64,000 bases of DNA, from NCBI GenBank assembly GCA_947577185.1, contig CANPUE010000013.1, positions 1 through 64,000 of the forward strand, in the 5' to 3' direction. Under the pieces are notes generated by a model. The model was not told the DNA's origin, ran no database searches, and was given only the letters and a program-made list of their open reading frames with translations. How positions within the stretch are numbered: the first letter of the stretch is position 1; each line of letters starts with the position of its first letter. Position numbers and translations under genes: made by a program. This DNA is from an uncultured Lachnospiraceae bacterium. GTDB taxonomy: Bacteria > Bacillota > Clostridia > Lachnospirales > Lachnospiraceae. Below, one piece after another: positions 33,773-43,659 of this stretch.

Positions 33773-35329
33773 CTATTTAGCATAATCGATAACGCGACTC
33801 TCACGGATCACATTGACTTTAATCTGTCCGGGATATTCCAACTCAGCTTCGATCTGTTTGGAAATATCTCTCGCCAGCAATACCATGTCAGAATCTGTAA
33901 TCTGTTCTGGAACTACCATAACACGAATCTCTCTACCTGCCTGAATAGCAAAAGATTTATCAACACCTTTGAAATTGTTTGTAATGTCTTCTAATTGTTT
34001 TAACCTGCTTGTATATGTTTCTAATGTTTCTCTTCTTGCCCCCGGTCTTGCCGCGGAAATCGTATCTGCCGCCTGTACCAGACATGCAATCAGAGTCTGC
34101 GGCTCAACATCTCCATGGTGAGATTCTACCGCATTGATGACAATCGGTGATTCTTTGTATTTTCTACAAAGTTCAACACCCAATTGGATATGGGAGCCTT
34201 CCATTTCATGATCCACAGCTTTTCCAATGTCATGCAGCAAACCTGCACGTTTGGCAACTCTGACGTCCAATCCCATTTCTGCAGCCAGCAGGCCCGATAA
34301 CTGCGCTACCTCAATAGAATGTTTCAGCGCATTCTGCCCATAGCTGGTTCTGAACTTCATCTTACCGAGTAATCTGACAAGTTCCGGATGAATGCCGTGT
34401 ACGCCTACTTCCAGCGTAGCTGCTTCACCTTCTTCTTTTATCATGACTTCTACTTCTTTTTGCGCTTTCTCAACCATTTCTTCGATCCTGGCCGGATGGA
34501 TTCTTCCATCCACGATCAGTTTCTCAAGCGCGATTCTGGCTACCTCACGACGGATCGGGTCAAATCCGGATAAAATAACTGCCTCCGGCGTATCATCAAT
34601 AATCAGATCCACGCCCGTCATCGTTTCAAGGGTTCTGATATTACGTCCCTCTCTGCCGATGATCCTGCCCTTCATCTCATCGTTTGGAAGCTGTACCACA
34701 GATATGGTCGTCTCAGAAACATGATCCGCAGCACATTTCTGAATGGCTGTCACAACATATTCCTTCGCTTTCTTATCTGCTTCTTCCTTCGCCCTGCTCT
34801 CCATTTCCTTGATCATAACAGCGGCTTCATGTTTCACTTCATCTTCAACAATTTTCAACAAATAATCTTTTGCCTGTTCGGAGGTTAAACCTGAGATTCG
34901 TTCCAGTTCCTGTAATCTCTGCTCATTTAGCTTTGCAATCTCTTCCCGCTGCTTTGCAAGGGATTCCTCCCTGGCAGTCAGGCTTGCTTCCTTCTTCTCA
35001 ATCGCATCCGCTTTCTTATCAATGTTCTCTTCCTTCTGCTGAACTCTGCGCTCATACCTCTGCGCCTCGGCACGACGTTCCTTGATCTCTTTGTCCAGTT
35101 CATTCTTTGTGTGGATCGTTTCTTCTTTTGCTTCAAGCAACGCCTCACGCTTCTTCGTCTCAGCCGTTTTCAGAGCTTCATCAATAATCTCTCTTGCTTT
35201 TTCATCCGCATTTCCCAGTTTCGCCTCTACTACCTTTTTACGATAATTTGTTGCCACAACAGCTGTAACCGGTACGGATACAAGTAAAGTGAGGAGTATT
35301 GATATGATTGCTACCACAATATCAGGCAT
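33773..35329 (-). CDS. rny: Ribonuclease Y
   Basis: A 518-residue membrane-anchored endoribonuclease that starts mRNA decay in Firmicutes. A single membrane helix lies at about 4-26, followed by a long coiled coil rich in Lys and Glu (about 35-200). A KH domain contains [15 protein letters not shown], and an HD domain has [15 protein letters not shown] with its metal ligands. The length is standard for the family. Ribosome site AGGAGG lies upstream. Two strong terminators end the transcript. Confidence 0.97.
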   Translation of the reverse strand: MPDIVVAIISILLTLLVSVPVTAVVATNYRKKVVEAKLGNADEKAREIIDEALKTAETKKREALLEAKEETIHTKNELDKEIKERRAEAQRYERRVQQKEENIDKKADAIEKKEASLTAREESLAKQREEIAKLNEQRLQELERISGLTSEQAKDYLLKIVEDEVKHEAAVMIKEMESRAKEEADKKAKEYVVTAIQKCAADHVSETTISVVQLPNDEMKGRIIGREGRNIRTLETMTGVDLIIDDTPEAVILSGFDPIRREVARIALEKLIVDGRIHPARIEEMVEKAQKEVEVMIKEEGEAATLEVGVHGIHPELVRLLGKMKFRTSYGQNALKHSIEVAQLSGLLAAEMGLDVRVAKRAGLLHDIGKAVDHEMEGSHIQLGVELCRKYKESPIVINAVESHHGDVEPQTLIACLVQAADTISAARPGARRETLETYTSRLKQLEDITNNFKGVDKSFAIQAGREIRVMVVPEQITDSDMVLLARDISKQIEAELEYPGQIKVNVIRESRVIDYAK

Positions 35330-35366
35330 TTACAGGAGCACCTCCTTATTTAATTTTCATTGTACA

Positions 35367-35395
35367 TATCTATTATAGAATGCAACGACGGTCAA
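35367..35395 (-). promoter_or_regulatory. Candidate promoter of rny
   Basis: On the minus strand, TTGACC (35390-35395) and TAGATA (35367-35372) have a 17-bp spacer. A perfect TATAAT (35372-35377) overlaps it but has a poor -35. Confidence 0.45.
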
Positions 35396-35484
35396 AACCA
35401 TGCTTGTACAGGTTTTTTCTGCCGTAAATGAAAACATTCTAATCATAAACCGAAAGCTACAACAAATTAATTCTACCTCGAAAA

Positions 35485-36102
35485 TCATGTTATGTCAAGT
35501 AAAAGTGCTCTGGAGATTGCATCTGCATGAAACCCTTTCCTGTATAGAAAAGAGTACATTTTCCGCCTCTCTGCCAGCGTAGCCGTATCATTATGATAAT
35601 TTTTCTTCAAAAAAATTTCCTGCATCACGGAAAGTTCATCCACCTCGATTCCCTCCTGCGACAGTTCGTCGAAAGTCTGACGGATCAGGTCTTTGCGGAT
35701 CCCCTTTTGCAACAGATCGTTCTCGATCCGTCTCCGGCTTCTCGTCTGCACGTGGTATTCGATATAATCCCTTGCATACGCTCTGTCATTGAGATAACCG
35801 TACGAAGCCACATAAGCAATGGCATCTTCGATCACCTCCTCCGGATATCCGCCCTGCATCAGCTTATCCTCCAGTTGTTTTTGAGTATACGACTTTGTCT
35901 TTAACAGATTCAGGCATCGCAGTCTTGCCCGCTTTGGCAGGATCTCACGGAGAATACTCAGATAAATCTCCTCCGGAATATCCGCACCCTGCTTTATCTG
36001 AAAACGGCGCAGTTCGCCTTTATACAGTACAATGGATACCTCCTCATCCAATACCACTTTATATCTTCCTTTTGTAATCGATGTGATCTCCGTAACCGTC
36101 AT
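35485..36102 (-). CDS. recX: RecX family regulator of RecA
   Basis: A 205-residue helical protein with three repeats of a three-helix unit. RecX binds the RecA filament and modulates it. Motifs such as ARLRCLNLLKTKSYTQKQLE, GYLNDRAYARDYIEY and GIRKDLIRQTFDEL are typical. It follows recA with a 58-bp gap on the same strand and is probably cotranscribed, so it should share SOS control. Confidence 0.9.
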   Translation of the reverse strand: MTVTEITSITKGRYKVVLDEEVSIVLYKGELRRFQIKQGADIPEEIYLSILREILPKRARLRCLNLLKTKSYTQKQLEDKLMQGGYPEEVIEDAIAYVASYGYLNDRAYARDYIEYHVQTRSRRRIENDLLQKGIRKDLIRQTFDELSQEGIEVDELSVMQEIFLKKNYHNDTATLAERRKMYSFLYRKGFHADAISRALLLDIT

Positions 36103-36160
36103 TTAAATGCCTCACTTGTCCCGTCCGCCGTATTGATCACGGAGGCCGCTGCCATACTCT

Positions 36161-37273
36161 CTACTTTTCTCCTTTTTCTTTGGAAGCCTTCTGCGCAGAA
36201 GCTTTTTCTCCGGAAGTTTTTGCAGTGTCAGCCTTTTCACCGGCTCCTTTTTCTTTTTCACTGGAATCCGCCCCCGGTGCTTCCAGGTTAAACAGCTCCC
36301 TGACCTTCCTGTCGACTTCCCCGCAGATTTCAGGGTGTTCTCTCAGATACTGCTTCGCATTCTCTCTGCCCTGCCCGATCTTGCTTCCACCGTAGGCATA
36401 CCATGCGCCGCTTTTATTAATAATCCCGTTCTCTGCAGCCAGATCCAGAATATCTCCCACGCTCGAAATGCCCTCTCCGAACATGATGTCAAACTCAGCC
36501 TCTTTAAACGGAGGCGCAATCTTATTTTTTACGACCTTGACCCTCGTCCTGTTGCCAATCACTTCTCCGCCCTGCTTCAAAGATTCGATTCTTCTGACAT
36601 CCAGTCTGACAGAAGAATAGAATTTCAGTGCACGGCCGCCTGTCGTCGTCTCCGGATTTCCAAACATAACGCCTACCTTCTCACGAAGCTGATTGATAAA
36701 GACAACCGTACAGTTTGATTTGCTGATAACACCTGTCAGTTTACGAAGCGCCTGCGACATCAGCCTTGCCTGTAACCCTACGTGAGAGTCTCCCATATCT
36801 CCGTCAATTTCCGCCTTGGGCACGAGCGCCGCTACCGAATCGACGACAACGATATCGATCGCACCGGAACGCACCATCGTCTCTGTGATCTCAAGTGCCT
36901 GCTCCCCGTTATCCGGCTGTGAAATATACAGATTATCCACGTCAACTCCGATATTCCTGGCATAAACGGGATCCAACGCATGTTCTGCGTCGATAAACCC
37001 TGCGATGCCGCCGCGCTTCTGCACTTCAGCTACCATATGTAAAGTGACCGTCGTCTTACCACTCGATTCCGGTCCGTAGATCTCTACAATCCTTCCTTTC
37101 GGGATCCCGCCCAGCCCCAATGCAATATCAAGGCTTAAAGAACCGGTAGGAATCGTCTCCACATTCATCTGTACGGACGGATCACCCAGTTTCATAACGG
37201 CACCTTTTCCATACTGTCTCTCTATCTGGCCGATGGCCGCATCCAATGCTTTTAATTTTTCTTCTCTTTCCAT
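36161..37273 (-). CDS. recA: Recombinase RecA
   Basis: A 370-residue strand-exchange protein and SOS coprotease. Walker [10 protein letters not shown] lies at residues 67-75, Walker B is [14 protein letters not shown], and DNA-binding loops L1 ([16 protein letters not shown]) and L2 follow. The C-terminal 25 residues are a Lys/Ala/Glu-rich tail of low complexity, longer than in Bacillus. AAGGAGAG precedes the ATG. Two LexA boxes overlap its promoter. recX follows. Confidence 0.99.
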   Translation of the reverse strand: MEREEKLKALDAAIGQIERQYGKGAVMKLGDPSVQMNVETIPTGSLSLDIALGLGGIPKGRIVEIYGPESSGKTTVTLHMVAEVQKRGGIAGFIDAEHALDPVYARNIGVDVDNLYISQPDNGEQALEITETMVRSGAIDIVVVDSVAALVPKAEIDGDMGDSHVGLQARLMSQALRKLTGVISKSNCTVVFINQLREKVGVMFGNPETTTGGRALKFYSSVRLDVRRIESLKQGGEVIGNRTRVKVVKNKIAPPFKEAEFDIMFGEGISSVGDILDLAAENGIINKSGAWYAYGGSKIGQGRENAKQYLREHPEICGEVDRKVRELFNLEAPGADSSEKEKGAGEKADTAKTSGEKASAQKASKEKGEK

Positions 37274-37296
37274 GATCTGCTCTCCTTCTCATAGTA

Positions 37297-37344
37297 GAAC
37301 ATTTGTTCTTACAATAGATTAAAACAAATGTTCGATTTTGTCAA
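37297..37344 (-). promoter_or_regulatory. SOS promoter of recA with two LexA boxes
   Basis: On the minus strand, -35 TTGACA (37339-37344) and -10 TAATCT (37316-37321) have a 17-bp spacer. A LexA half-site pair GAAC-N4-GTTT lies inside the spacer (37322-37333). A perfect GAAC-N4-GTTC box lies just downstream (37297-37308). Both match the Gram-positive SOS box. Confidence 0.85.
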
Positions 37345-37474
37345 CTGCTTTCTTTCTTTTTTACATGTTACCATTTTATAAGTACCATAAATGACTCTTT
37401 GAGCATCCCTCCCCTTATTTTATTTTTTGCTTTGAAATGTTGGCGAGATGCCGGATATGCAAAGCAGAAATCTG

Positions 37475-37505
37475 ACAGAGCACCTTTCTGAAAAAGATGC
37501 TCTGT
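37475..37505 (-). terminator. Hairpin downstream of the repeat-protein gene
   Basis: ACAGAGCA (37475-37482) pairs with TGCTCTGT (37498-37505). The U-tract is weak on the minus strand, so termination may be partial. Confidence 0.45.
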
Positions 37506-37513
37506 TACATTTT

Positions 37514-39250
37514 TTAGAATATCTTTAAAAAGTCTTTGTAATCATGATAGGTGACTGTAACCCAGCCCTCATCATAATTGAAACCAATTTCCATGCCCTG
37601 TGGTGTGTAGAAGATAATCAGATTGCCTTCTGAACTGAGCAGTTCCGTAATATCCTGATCCGTCATCCATTCCAGCCCTTCCACAGAACCGTTCTGTTCA
37701 TCGCTTCTGTATCTGAAATCCACGGAAAAATCATCGTTCACCGTAATGATATCCGTATTATCCAGAATCACGCCATTTTGCATATCAACATTAATACTAT
37801 ATAAATAAATAGAATCGAAATAATCTGTATATACATATTCCGAAAAGACGACGCTCAGGACATCCTCAGACATATAAGTCACATATCCTGCCGCAAATGC
37901 ATTAAAATAACTGGTGTCATCACTCATATAACCGGCATATTCATCTTCATAATATTCTGTAAAAACAGTCACTTCCCCGGCTATAATATCATTGATCTTA
38001 TCCAGATTCGGTACGTGGCTCCCGACAATAATCGGATATTCCACCCTGATCGATACATTTTCCTCATCCGTATCATATGCGTAGTCTTCCCATTCGATCG
38101 AGTACGACAGATCCCTGATATCATCATGCAGCGTATAATACTCATCCGCATCATAGTCGTGATCATATGCATCCATGTCATGATCCGGAATGGCATCCTC
38201 GTCCTCTTCTTCTAAACGGTCCGCTTTCTCATAGTCATCTGATCCGTCATTCTCCTCTTCACGGTCATTAAACTGCCCTCGATCATAATCGTCTTTCTGA
38301 TAAGTATCCTCTTCAAAATAATCTTTATAAAACTCCTTTAAGTACTCTTCATCCCGTCTTTTGGACATCGTTTCGATCGTATGGTAGAGCAGCGCCAAAA
38401 TTGCGATCAAAAACAGAACAACAATGCCAATGATTACACCGATGATCAATCCCGTTTGTTTTTTTCTGGGTGGCACTGCATATGGACTGTAAGGAGAATA
38501 CTGATACTGGCCTGCACCGTAGGGACTTCCGTACGGATTTTTCCCATACTGACCGCCGTACTGCTGATTTCCAAATGAACCGTTTGCGCAGGAATTGTTT
38601 CCATATTGACCGTTTCCATACGGGCTGTTTCCGTAGGGAGCATTTCCGTAAGTACTGTTTCCATATTGACCGTTTCCACACGCACCATTTCCGTAGGGCC
38701 TGATCCCGTACTGGTTTTTTCCATAGGTAGAATCCCCATATTGTGTATTCCCGCAGGGCTGATTCCCATCGGTATTATTTCTGTACTGATCATTTCCGTA
38801 TACATTGCTTCCGTATTGCTCATTGCCATATGCATTGTTTCCATACTGGTCGTTGCCATATGCGTTGCTTTCATATTGGGCATTCCTGTAAACGCTGCTT
38901 CCATACTGATCGTTCCCGTACGCATTACTTCCGTATTGCTCATTGCCATATGCGTTGTTTCCATATTGGTCATGGCCGTATGCATTGTTTCCATACTGAT
39001 CGTTCCCGTATGCATTGCTCCCATATTGGGCATTCCCATAAGGCGGAGGCCCATACTGGCCATTGCCGCAGGTGCCGTCCGCAGTCTGCTCTCCGGAAAA
39101 TACGCCGCCGGTATCAACGCTTTCTACATGGATATCCGGTGTCTGATAAATATCGTCTTCTGTCTGCGACTGATAAACATCGGGCGTACCGTAAATATGA
39201 TCTTCTGACTGTCCCAATTGCGACAGCTGCTCTCGCTCAAACTCATTCAT
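37514..39250 (-). CDS. Membrane protein with prion-like QYGN repeats and C-terminal DUF3298-like domain
   Basis: A 578-residue protein. Residues about 65-245 are about 17 copies of a 10-residue unit like DQYGNNAYGN, rich in Gly, Asn, Tyr and Gln. A basic PPRKKQ and a membrane helix (about 267-290, GLIIGVIIGIVVLFLIAILA) follow. An extracellular Asp/Glu/Tyr-rich stretch leads to a C-terminal domain (about 380-578) that resembles the RsiV/DUF3298 fold. The repeats should lie in the cytoplasm. The gene is 21 bp downstream of cinA and looks like the last of the yicC operon. The function is unknown. Confidence 0.75.
   Translation of the reverse strand: MNEFEREQLSQLGQSEDHIYGTPDVYQSQTEDDIYQTPDIHVESVDTGGVFSGEQTADGTCGNGQYGPPPYGNAQYGSNAYGNDQYGNNAYGHDQYGNNAYGNEQYGSNAYGNDQYGSSVYRNAQYESNAYGNDQYGNNAYGNEQYGSNVYGNDQYRNNTDGNQPCGNTQYGDSTYGKNQYGIRPYGNGACGNGQYGNSTYGNAPYGNSPYGNGQYGNNSCANGSFGNQQYGGQYGKNPYGSPYGAGQYQYSPYSPYAVPPRKKQTGLIIGVIIGIVVLFLIAILALLYHTIETMSKRRDEEYLKEFYKDYFEEDTYQKDDYDRGQFNDREEENDGSDDYEKADRLEEEDEDAIPDHDMDAYDHDYDADEYYTLHDDIRDLSYSIEWEDYAYDTDEENVSIRVEYPIIVGSHVPNLDKINDIIAGEVTVFTEYYEDEYAGYMSDDTSYFNAFAAGYVTYMSEDVLSVVFSEYVYTDYFDSIYLYSINVDMQNGVILDNTDIITVNDDFSVDFRYRSDEQNGSVEGLEWMTDQDITELLSSEGNLIIFYTPQGMEIGFNYDEGWVTVTYHDYKDFLKIF
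38520..39055 (-). repeat. 30-bp tandem repeats encoding the QYGN region
   Basis: About 17 degenerate 30-bp units encode the 10-residue repeat of the membrane protein. Units are conserved in amino acid pattern but differ in synonymous bases. The repeat could change length by slippage. Confidence 0.8.
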
Positions 39251-39271
39251 TGCGCTATTCCTGCTCCCTTT

Positions 39272-40543
39272 TTATGATTTCTTTGCTCCAAAAGTTACTT
39301 CGCTGTAATATGCAAGAATGGATTCACGCATCAAAGACAATGCAGAAGAGACACTGCTTTCACGGATTTTCATCCGGCTGCCGCTAAAATGGCATTCTTT
39401 CACATTTACACGTCCGCATACGCTGCATGCGATATAAACAAGTCCCACCGGTTTTTCTTCAGATCCGCCTTCCGGTCCTGCGATCCCGGTGATTCCGACT
39501 GTCACATCCGCCTTGGTAAAAACCGAGGCACCCTTTGCCATCTGCTTCGCGATCTCAGCACTGACTGCTCCGTGCTTTTCGAGAGAGGCCTTCTTGATTC
39601 CCAGCAGTTTACGCTTGGATTTATTGGAATATGTAATATATCCTGTCTTAAATACTTCCGAAACGCCTGAGACATTGATCAGCCTTGCCGCCAGCATACC
39701 GCCTGTGCAGGACTCGACTGTACTGACTGTCAGATGGTTCGCAAGCAGCAGATCTACGACCGCCTTTTCCAGGGTCACTTCTTCCTGTGTCGTATAAATA
39801 TGATTTCCAAAACGGGTCTTTAATTCTTTGACAAACGGCTTGACAAGTTTTTTCGCCTCTTTTTCCTCGTCCGCTCTCGCCGTCACCCGCAGATGGACTT
39901 CTCCGGTCTTTGCGTAGGTCGCGATTGTCGGATTGCTCTGTGTATTGATCAGATCCTCTATCATATGCTCTACTTTGCTCTCACCGATACCGCAAATCTT
40001 AACGGTCTGAGAATAGATGATTCCCGGCTGTAATGTATTCAAATACGGAATGACCGCATTTTCAAACATCGGAACGAGTTCATTGGGCGGTCCCGGCATA
40101 AGAATCAAATGTCTGCCGTTATCCTCCATGATGATCCCCGGCGCCGTGCCGTTAGGATTCTCCAGGACGATACAGCCTTCCGGCACCATCGCCTGTTTCC
40201 AGTTATTATCCGTGATCTCCATGCCTCTTTGTCTGAAAAATTCGGCGATCGCCTGTTTGCTCTGTTCATGCAGATACAGTCCTCTGCCGATGGCTGCCGC
40301 CGCCGTCTCTTTTGTCAGATCATCCTGTGTAGGCCCAAGACCCCCTGACAGGAGCAGGACATCCGCCCTCGAGAGCGCAGTCCGGATCACCTGCATCAGC
40401 CGCTCTCCGTTATCACCCACAACATCCTGATAATAACAGGACAGCCCGAGCCCTGCACACTTTTCCGCCAGATAAGCCGCATTGGTGTTTACGATGTTTC
40501 CAAGCAAAATCTCTGTTCCAACCGAAATAATTTCCACTACCAT
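39272..40543 (-). CDS. cinA: CinA-family protein (nicotinamide-nucleotide amidase)
   Basis: A 423-residue two-domain protein. The N-terminal MoCF-like domain (about 1-170) begins VEIISVGTEILLG and contains LLLSGGLGPTQDD. The C-terminal amidase domain (about 260-420) has STVESCTGGMLAARL and GVTGIAGPEGG, where it cleaves nicotinamide mononucleotide to recycle NAD breakdown products. It often lies next to pgsA and recA in Firmicutes, as here. The start is uncertain: 40543 gives MVVEIISVG, while 40555 is 2 bp from AGGAG. Confidence 0.92.
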   Translation of the reverse strand: MVVEIISVGTEILLGNIVNTNAAYLAEKCAGLGLSCYYQDVVGDNGERLMQVIRTALSRADVLLLSGGLGPTQDDLTKETAAAAIGRGLYLHEQSKQAIAEFFRQRGMEITDNNWKQAMVPEGCIVLENPNGTAPGIIMEDNGRHLILMPGPPNELVPMFENAVIPYLNTLQPGIIYSQTVKICGIGESKVEHMIEDLINTQSNPTIATYAKTGEVHLRVTARADEEKEAKKLVKPFVKELKTRFGNHIYTTQEEVTLEKAVVDLLLANHLTVSTVESCTGGMLAARLINVSGVSEVFKTGYITYSNKSKRKLLGIKKASLEKHGAVSAEIAKQMAKGASVFTKADVTVGITGIAGPEGGSEEKPVGLVYIACSVCGRVNVKECHFSGSRMKIRESSVSSALSLMRESILAYYSEVTFGAKKS

Positions 40544-40592
40544 CCCGATAACCATGCTCCTGTTCTTTGTTTGCGTCCGGAACCGTTAAAAG

Positions 40593-41126
40593 TCAACGCT
40601 GTTCCTTCATCACATCTTTATTCTTCACCAGATAGTCAATCAGTGACACCACTGTCAGTATAACGGCAGCCCACGTCACGATTGCCGTCAATAGCCGAAT
40701 TGCTTCCAAATCCACAACCAGCAGACAGATCATCACCATCTGAAACGTTGTCTTAAACTTTCCCCAGTAGCTTGCCGCGATCACAACCCCGTTATCGGCG
40801 GCAATCAGCCGGAAGCCGCTGATGATAAACTCCCGCGCAATGATGACGATAACCATCCACGCCGGGATCCTGTCAAGCGCTACCAGGCAGATCAGTGCGG
40901 AACACACCAGCAGTTTATCTGCAAGGGGATCCATAAATTTGCCGAAGTTTGTGACCAGATTGTATTTTCTGGCAATCTTACCGTCCAAAAGATCCGTCAA
41001 GCTCGCGATAATGAAAATCGCCAGCGCAATCCACTGATCCATCTCGGTTATGTCAACCAGCAGAAACAAAACAAAAAAGGGGATCAGGATCACCCGGAAC
41101 AATGTCAGTTTATTAGGCAGATTCAT
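40593..41126 (-). CDS. pgsA: CDP-diacylglycerol-glycerol-3-phosphate 3-phosphatidyltransferase
   Basis: A 177-residue membrane enzyme that makes phosphatidylglycerophosphate, the precursor of phosphatidylglycerol. The CDP-alcohol transferase motif is seen as DGKIARKYNLVTNFGKFMDP followed by LADKL. Four to five membrane spans are predicted. The start overlaps the end of rimO by 14 bp, showing translational coupling. It is the sixth gene of the yicC operon. Confidence 0.95.
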   Translation of the reverse strand: MNLPNKLTLFRVILIPFFVLFLLVDITEMDQWIALAIFIIASLTDLLDGKIARKYNLVTNFGKFMDPLADKLLVCSALICLVALDRIPAWMVIVIIAREFIISGFRLIAADNGVVIAASYWGKFKTTFQMVMICLLVVDLEAIRLLTAIVTWAAVILTVVSLIDYLVKNKDVMKEQR

Positions 41127-42459
41127 CTTCTAACTCTCCAATCAAATCATATTCATTTGCACCGGTGATCCTGCATTTCACAAAATCTCCGGTCATCAGC
41201 TCCCTCTTCGTATTGATAAAAAGAAAACCGTCCACATTCGGCGCATCCTTATAGGTTCTGGCCACATAAACATCCTCATCCGCGACCCTGCCCTCAATCA
41301 TGGCATCGACGATCCTGCCTTTCATGGAAAGCGCCGCGTCAAAAGCAATTTCCTGCTGCAGCTCCATGATCTGATCCCTGCGTTCTTCTTTGACCTCTTC
41401 CGAAATCTGGCCGGGCATCAGCGCCGCAGGCGTATCTTCTTCCTGCGAATAGGGAAAAACCCCCAGACGGTCAAATTCCATTTCGTCCACAAATGCAAGC
41501 AGGTTTTCGTGCGCTTCTATTGTCTCTCCGGGAAATCCGGTGATCAGTGTCGTGCGGATACAGATATCAGGAATCTGTGCACGCAGCCTGCCGATAATCG
41601 CAGTGATCTGTTCCCTGTCCGTCCGGCGCCCCATTTTCTTTAAGATGGCGTCGTCCGCATGCTGTATCGGCAGATCCAGATAATGACAGATCTTTGGTTC
41701 CTCTTTCATGACCCGGATCAGTTCATCGTCAATCTCCTCCGGATAGCAGTACAAAATTCTGACCCAGTGCAGTCCTTCTATGCGGCACAGCTTTCGCAGC
41801 AGCTCGGAAAGGCGCTTTTCTCCATACAGATCGGTCCCATACAAAGTGCTTTCCTGCGCTACCAGAATCAGCTCTTTGACCCCGTCAGCCGCCAGTCCTT
41901 CTGCCTCTTTTAGAAGCGATTCCATCGGAACGCTCCTGTAAGTTCCCCGCACTTTGGGGATGATACAGTATGTGCAGTGTTTGTCACAGCCTTCCGCAAT
42001 CTTCAGATAAGCATAATGCCCGCCCGTCGTATTGATCCGCTTTGTATCCGCCAAAGGTTTCTCGTTTAAGTCTCTGTAATGATTCTTTTTACATCCACTG
42101 TCTAAAAATTCCTGCAGCGATCCGGCTATTTCCTGTATCGCTGTCGTACCAATGATCAAATCGACTTCCGGAATCTCTTTTTGAATCTCTTCCCGGTAGC
42201 GCTGCGCCAGACAGCCTGCCGCCGCAAGCGCCCTGATCCGGCCGCTTTTTCTAAGTTCCGCCATTTCCAGCAGTGTATCGATGCTCTCCTGCTTTGCGTC
42301 ATTGATAAAGCAGCAGGTATTGACAACGACAATATCCGCTTCGTCCTCATCGTCGGTAAAAGCAAACCCTTTTTCCGCCAGCAGGCCTAACATTCTCTCA
42401 GAGTCCACGAGATTCTTGTCGCATCCCAGAGAGACAAATAAAATTTTATCCTTCATCAT
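41113..42459 (-). CDS. rimO: Ribosomal protein S12 methylthiotransferase
   Basis: A 448-residue radical SAM enzyme that adds a methylthio group to an Asp of ribosomal protein S12. The N-terminal UPF0004 domain has ILFVSLGCDKNLVDSERMLG with its cluster-binding Cys residues. The radical SAM motif CDKHCTYC is near residue 155. A C-terminal TRAM domain spans about 380-445. The S12-specific subgroup fits the sequence start. It lies between rpoZ and pgsA in a dense operon. Confidence 0.97.
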   Translation of the reverse strand: MMKDKILFVSLGCDKNLVDSERMLGLLAEKGFAFTDDEDEADIVVVNTCCFINDAKQESIDTLLEMAELRKSGRIRALAAAGCLAQRYREEIQKEIPEVDLIIGTTAIQEIAGSLQEFLDSGCKKNHYRDLNEKPLADTKRINTTGGHYAYLKIAEGCDKHCTYCIIPKVRGTYRSVPMESLLKEAEGLAADGVKELILVAQESTLYGTDLYGEKRLSELLRKLCRIEGLHWVRILYCYPEEIDDELIRVMKEEPKICHYLDLPIQHADDAILKKMGRRTDREQITAIIGRLRAQIPDICIRTTLITGFPGETIEAHENLLAFVDEMEFDRLGVFPYSQEEDTPAALMPGQISEEVKEERRDQIMELQQEIAFDAALSMKGRIVDAMIEGRVADEDVYVARTYKDAPNVDGFLFINTKRELMTGDFVKCRITGANEYDLIGELEDESA

Positions 42460-42471
42460 TTTCCTGAACTT

Positions 42472-42741
42472 TTATTCCTCGTTATCTTCGATCGTCTCTG
42501 TCTCTTCTTCTTCCTCGGTCAGGATCTTAATCTGCGCCTGATTCAGCTCCTCCACCGCGACCGACAGCGGTTTCTTTCCATAAGAGCCTTCCACGAGCGG
42601 CTCATCCCCTGCAATGATCTGTCTTGCTCTTTTGGAGGTCGCCATGACAATGGAATAACGGCTGCTTACTACCGGTTCTTCTCCCTCGTCAACATCTTTG
42701 TTTACTACTCTCATTAAATCTGTGTAAGATGGATGTAACAT
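42472..42741 (-). CDS. rpoZ: RNA polymerase omega subunit
   Basis: An 89-residue subunit that helps assemble and stabilise RNA polymerase. YTDLMRVVNK, SRYSIVMATSKRARQI and KPLSVAVEELNQAQIKI are the family motifs. The C-terminus is an acidic tail of Glu and Thr. AAAGGAG precedes the ATG. The neighbouring gmk stop codon overlaps its start by one base, as is common. Confidence 0.92.
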   Translation of the reverse strand: MLHPSYTDLMRVVNKDVDEGEEPVVSSRYSIVMATSKRARQIIAGDEPLVEGSYGKKPLSVAVEELNQAQIKILTEEEEETETIEDNEE

Positions 42742-43379
42742 TATTTTTCTCCTTTCGCGAGAACGTTCAGTTCCGCCCTGATTGTTTCGATAAATGTCTC
42801 ATTTCTAAATGGGGTATTATGAGCAGCCGTGATAATCTCATGAAGCTGTTTCACACATTGCTCCAGATCATCATTGACTACAATATAATCGTATTCCTCG
42901 ACGCCTTCCGCCTCCTCGACCGCGCGCTCCATGCGCTTTTTGATCACTTCCGGGGGCTCGGTGCCTCTGCCTGTCAGACGCCGTTTCAGTTCCTGTGCAT
43001 CCGGCGGCATCACAAACAAAAGCAATGCAGTCGGATACTGTTCTTTTATCTTTAACGCACCCTGAATCTCAATTTCCAGGATCACATCCCTGCCTTCCAT
43101 AAGGTGCTTTTCCACATAATCTCTCGGTGTCCCGTAATAGTTGCCGCAGTAGCAGGCATACTCTACGAATCCTCCTTCTGCGATCTTTTCCTCAAACGCA
43201 TCTTTATTCAGGAAAAAATACTCAACGCCGTCCGTCTCTCCCGGTCTGGGCGCTCTGGTCGTTGCGGAGACAGACAGCGCATAGCCTGCATACTCCTGCA
43301 CCAGTTTCTTCATCAAAGTACCTTTCCCCGCTCCCGAAAATCCGGAAACAACTATTAATATGCCCTCATTATGCTTCAT
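42741..43379 (-). CDS. gmk: Guanylate kinase
   Basis: A 212-residue kinase that converts GMP to GDP. The P-loop VVSGFSGAGKGTLMKKL is at about 10-26. SVSATTRAPRPGETDGVEY binds GMP. RGTEPPEVIKKRM holds the lid. It overlaps remA by 11 bp. With guaA it sets the guanine nucleotide supply, but the two are in separate operons. Confidence 0.98.
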   Translation of the reverse strand: MKHNEGILIVVSGFSGAGKGTLMKKLVQEYAGYALSVSATTRAPRPGETDGVEYFFLNKDAFEEKIAEGGFVEYACYCGNYYGTPRDYVEKHLMEGRDVILEIEIQGALKIKEQYPTALLLFVMPPDAQELKRRLTGRGTEPPEVIKKRMERAVEEAEGVEEYDYIVVNDDLEQCVKQLHEIITAAHNTPFRNETFIETIRAELNVLAKGEK

Positions 43380-43629
43380 CTGTATCCCCGCCTTCTGCCT
43401 GCGCTCTGCCTGAAATAGTCTCCGGGAGCAGTGCCGACAACACGATCTGACTGTTTTCCATGATCAGCACCGCTTTTGTTTTCCTGCCCTGTGTTGCATC
43501 GATTGCCATTCCGGTTTCCTTCGCCTTCTGCACCAGCCGTTTAACCGGCGCGGAATCAGGACTCACGATCGCTATGATCTTTCCGGTATTTACAACATTG
43601 CCAAAACCTATGTGAATCAGTTTTCCCAA
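43369..43629 (-). CDS. remA: RemA/DUF370 family DNA-binding protein
   Basis: An 86-residue protein of the RemA family, which in Bacillus activates biofilm matrix operons. The conserved blocks IHIGFGNVVNTGKIIAIVSP and IDATQGRKTKAVLIM are present. The start codon is TTG with AGGA 8-9 bp upstream. The position between yicC and gmk is conserved in Firmicutes. The targets in this organism are unknown. Confidence 0.9.
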   Translation of the reverse strand: MGKLIHIGFGNVVNTGKIIAIVSPDSAPVKRLVQKAKETGMAIDATQGRKTKAVLIMENSQIVLSALLPETISGRAQAEGGDTDEA

Positions 43630-43659
43630 AATTTCTTCCTGCCTTTGCCCGGTGCTTCA

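Noticed and set aside
38520-39055. CRISPR-like array of about 30-bp units
   Set aside because: Units are contiguous without unique spacers and encode a regular 10-residue protein repeat.
38606-39208. A 200-codon plus-strand ORF rich in Ile and Val
   Set aside because: It is the antisense of the 30-bp repeats; repeated codons keep the opposite frame open.
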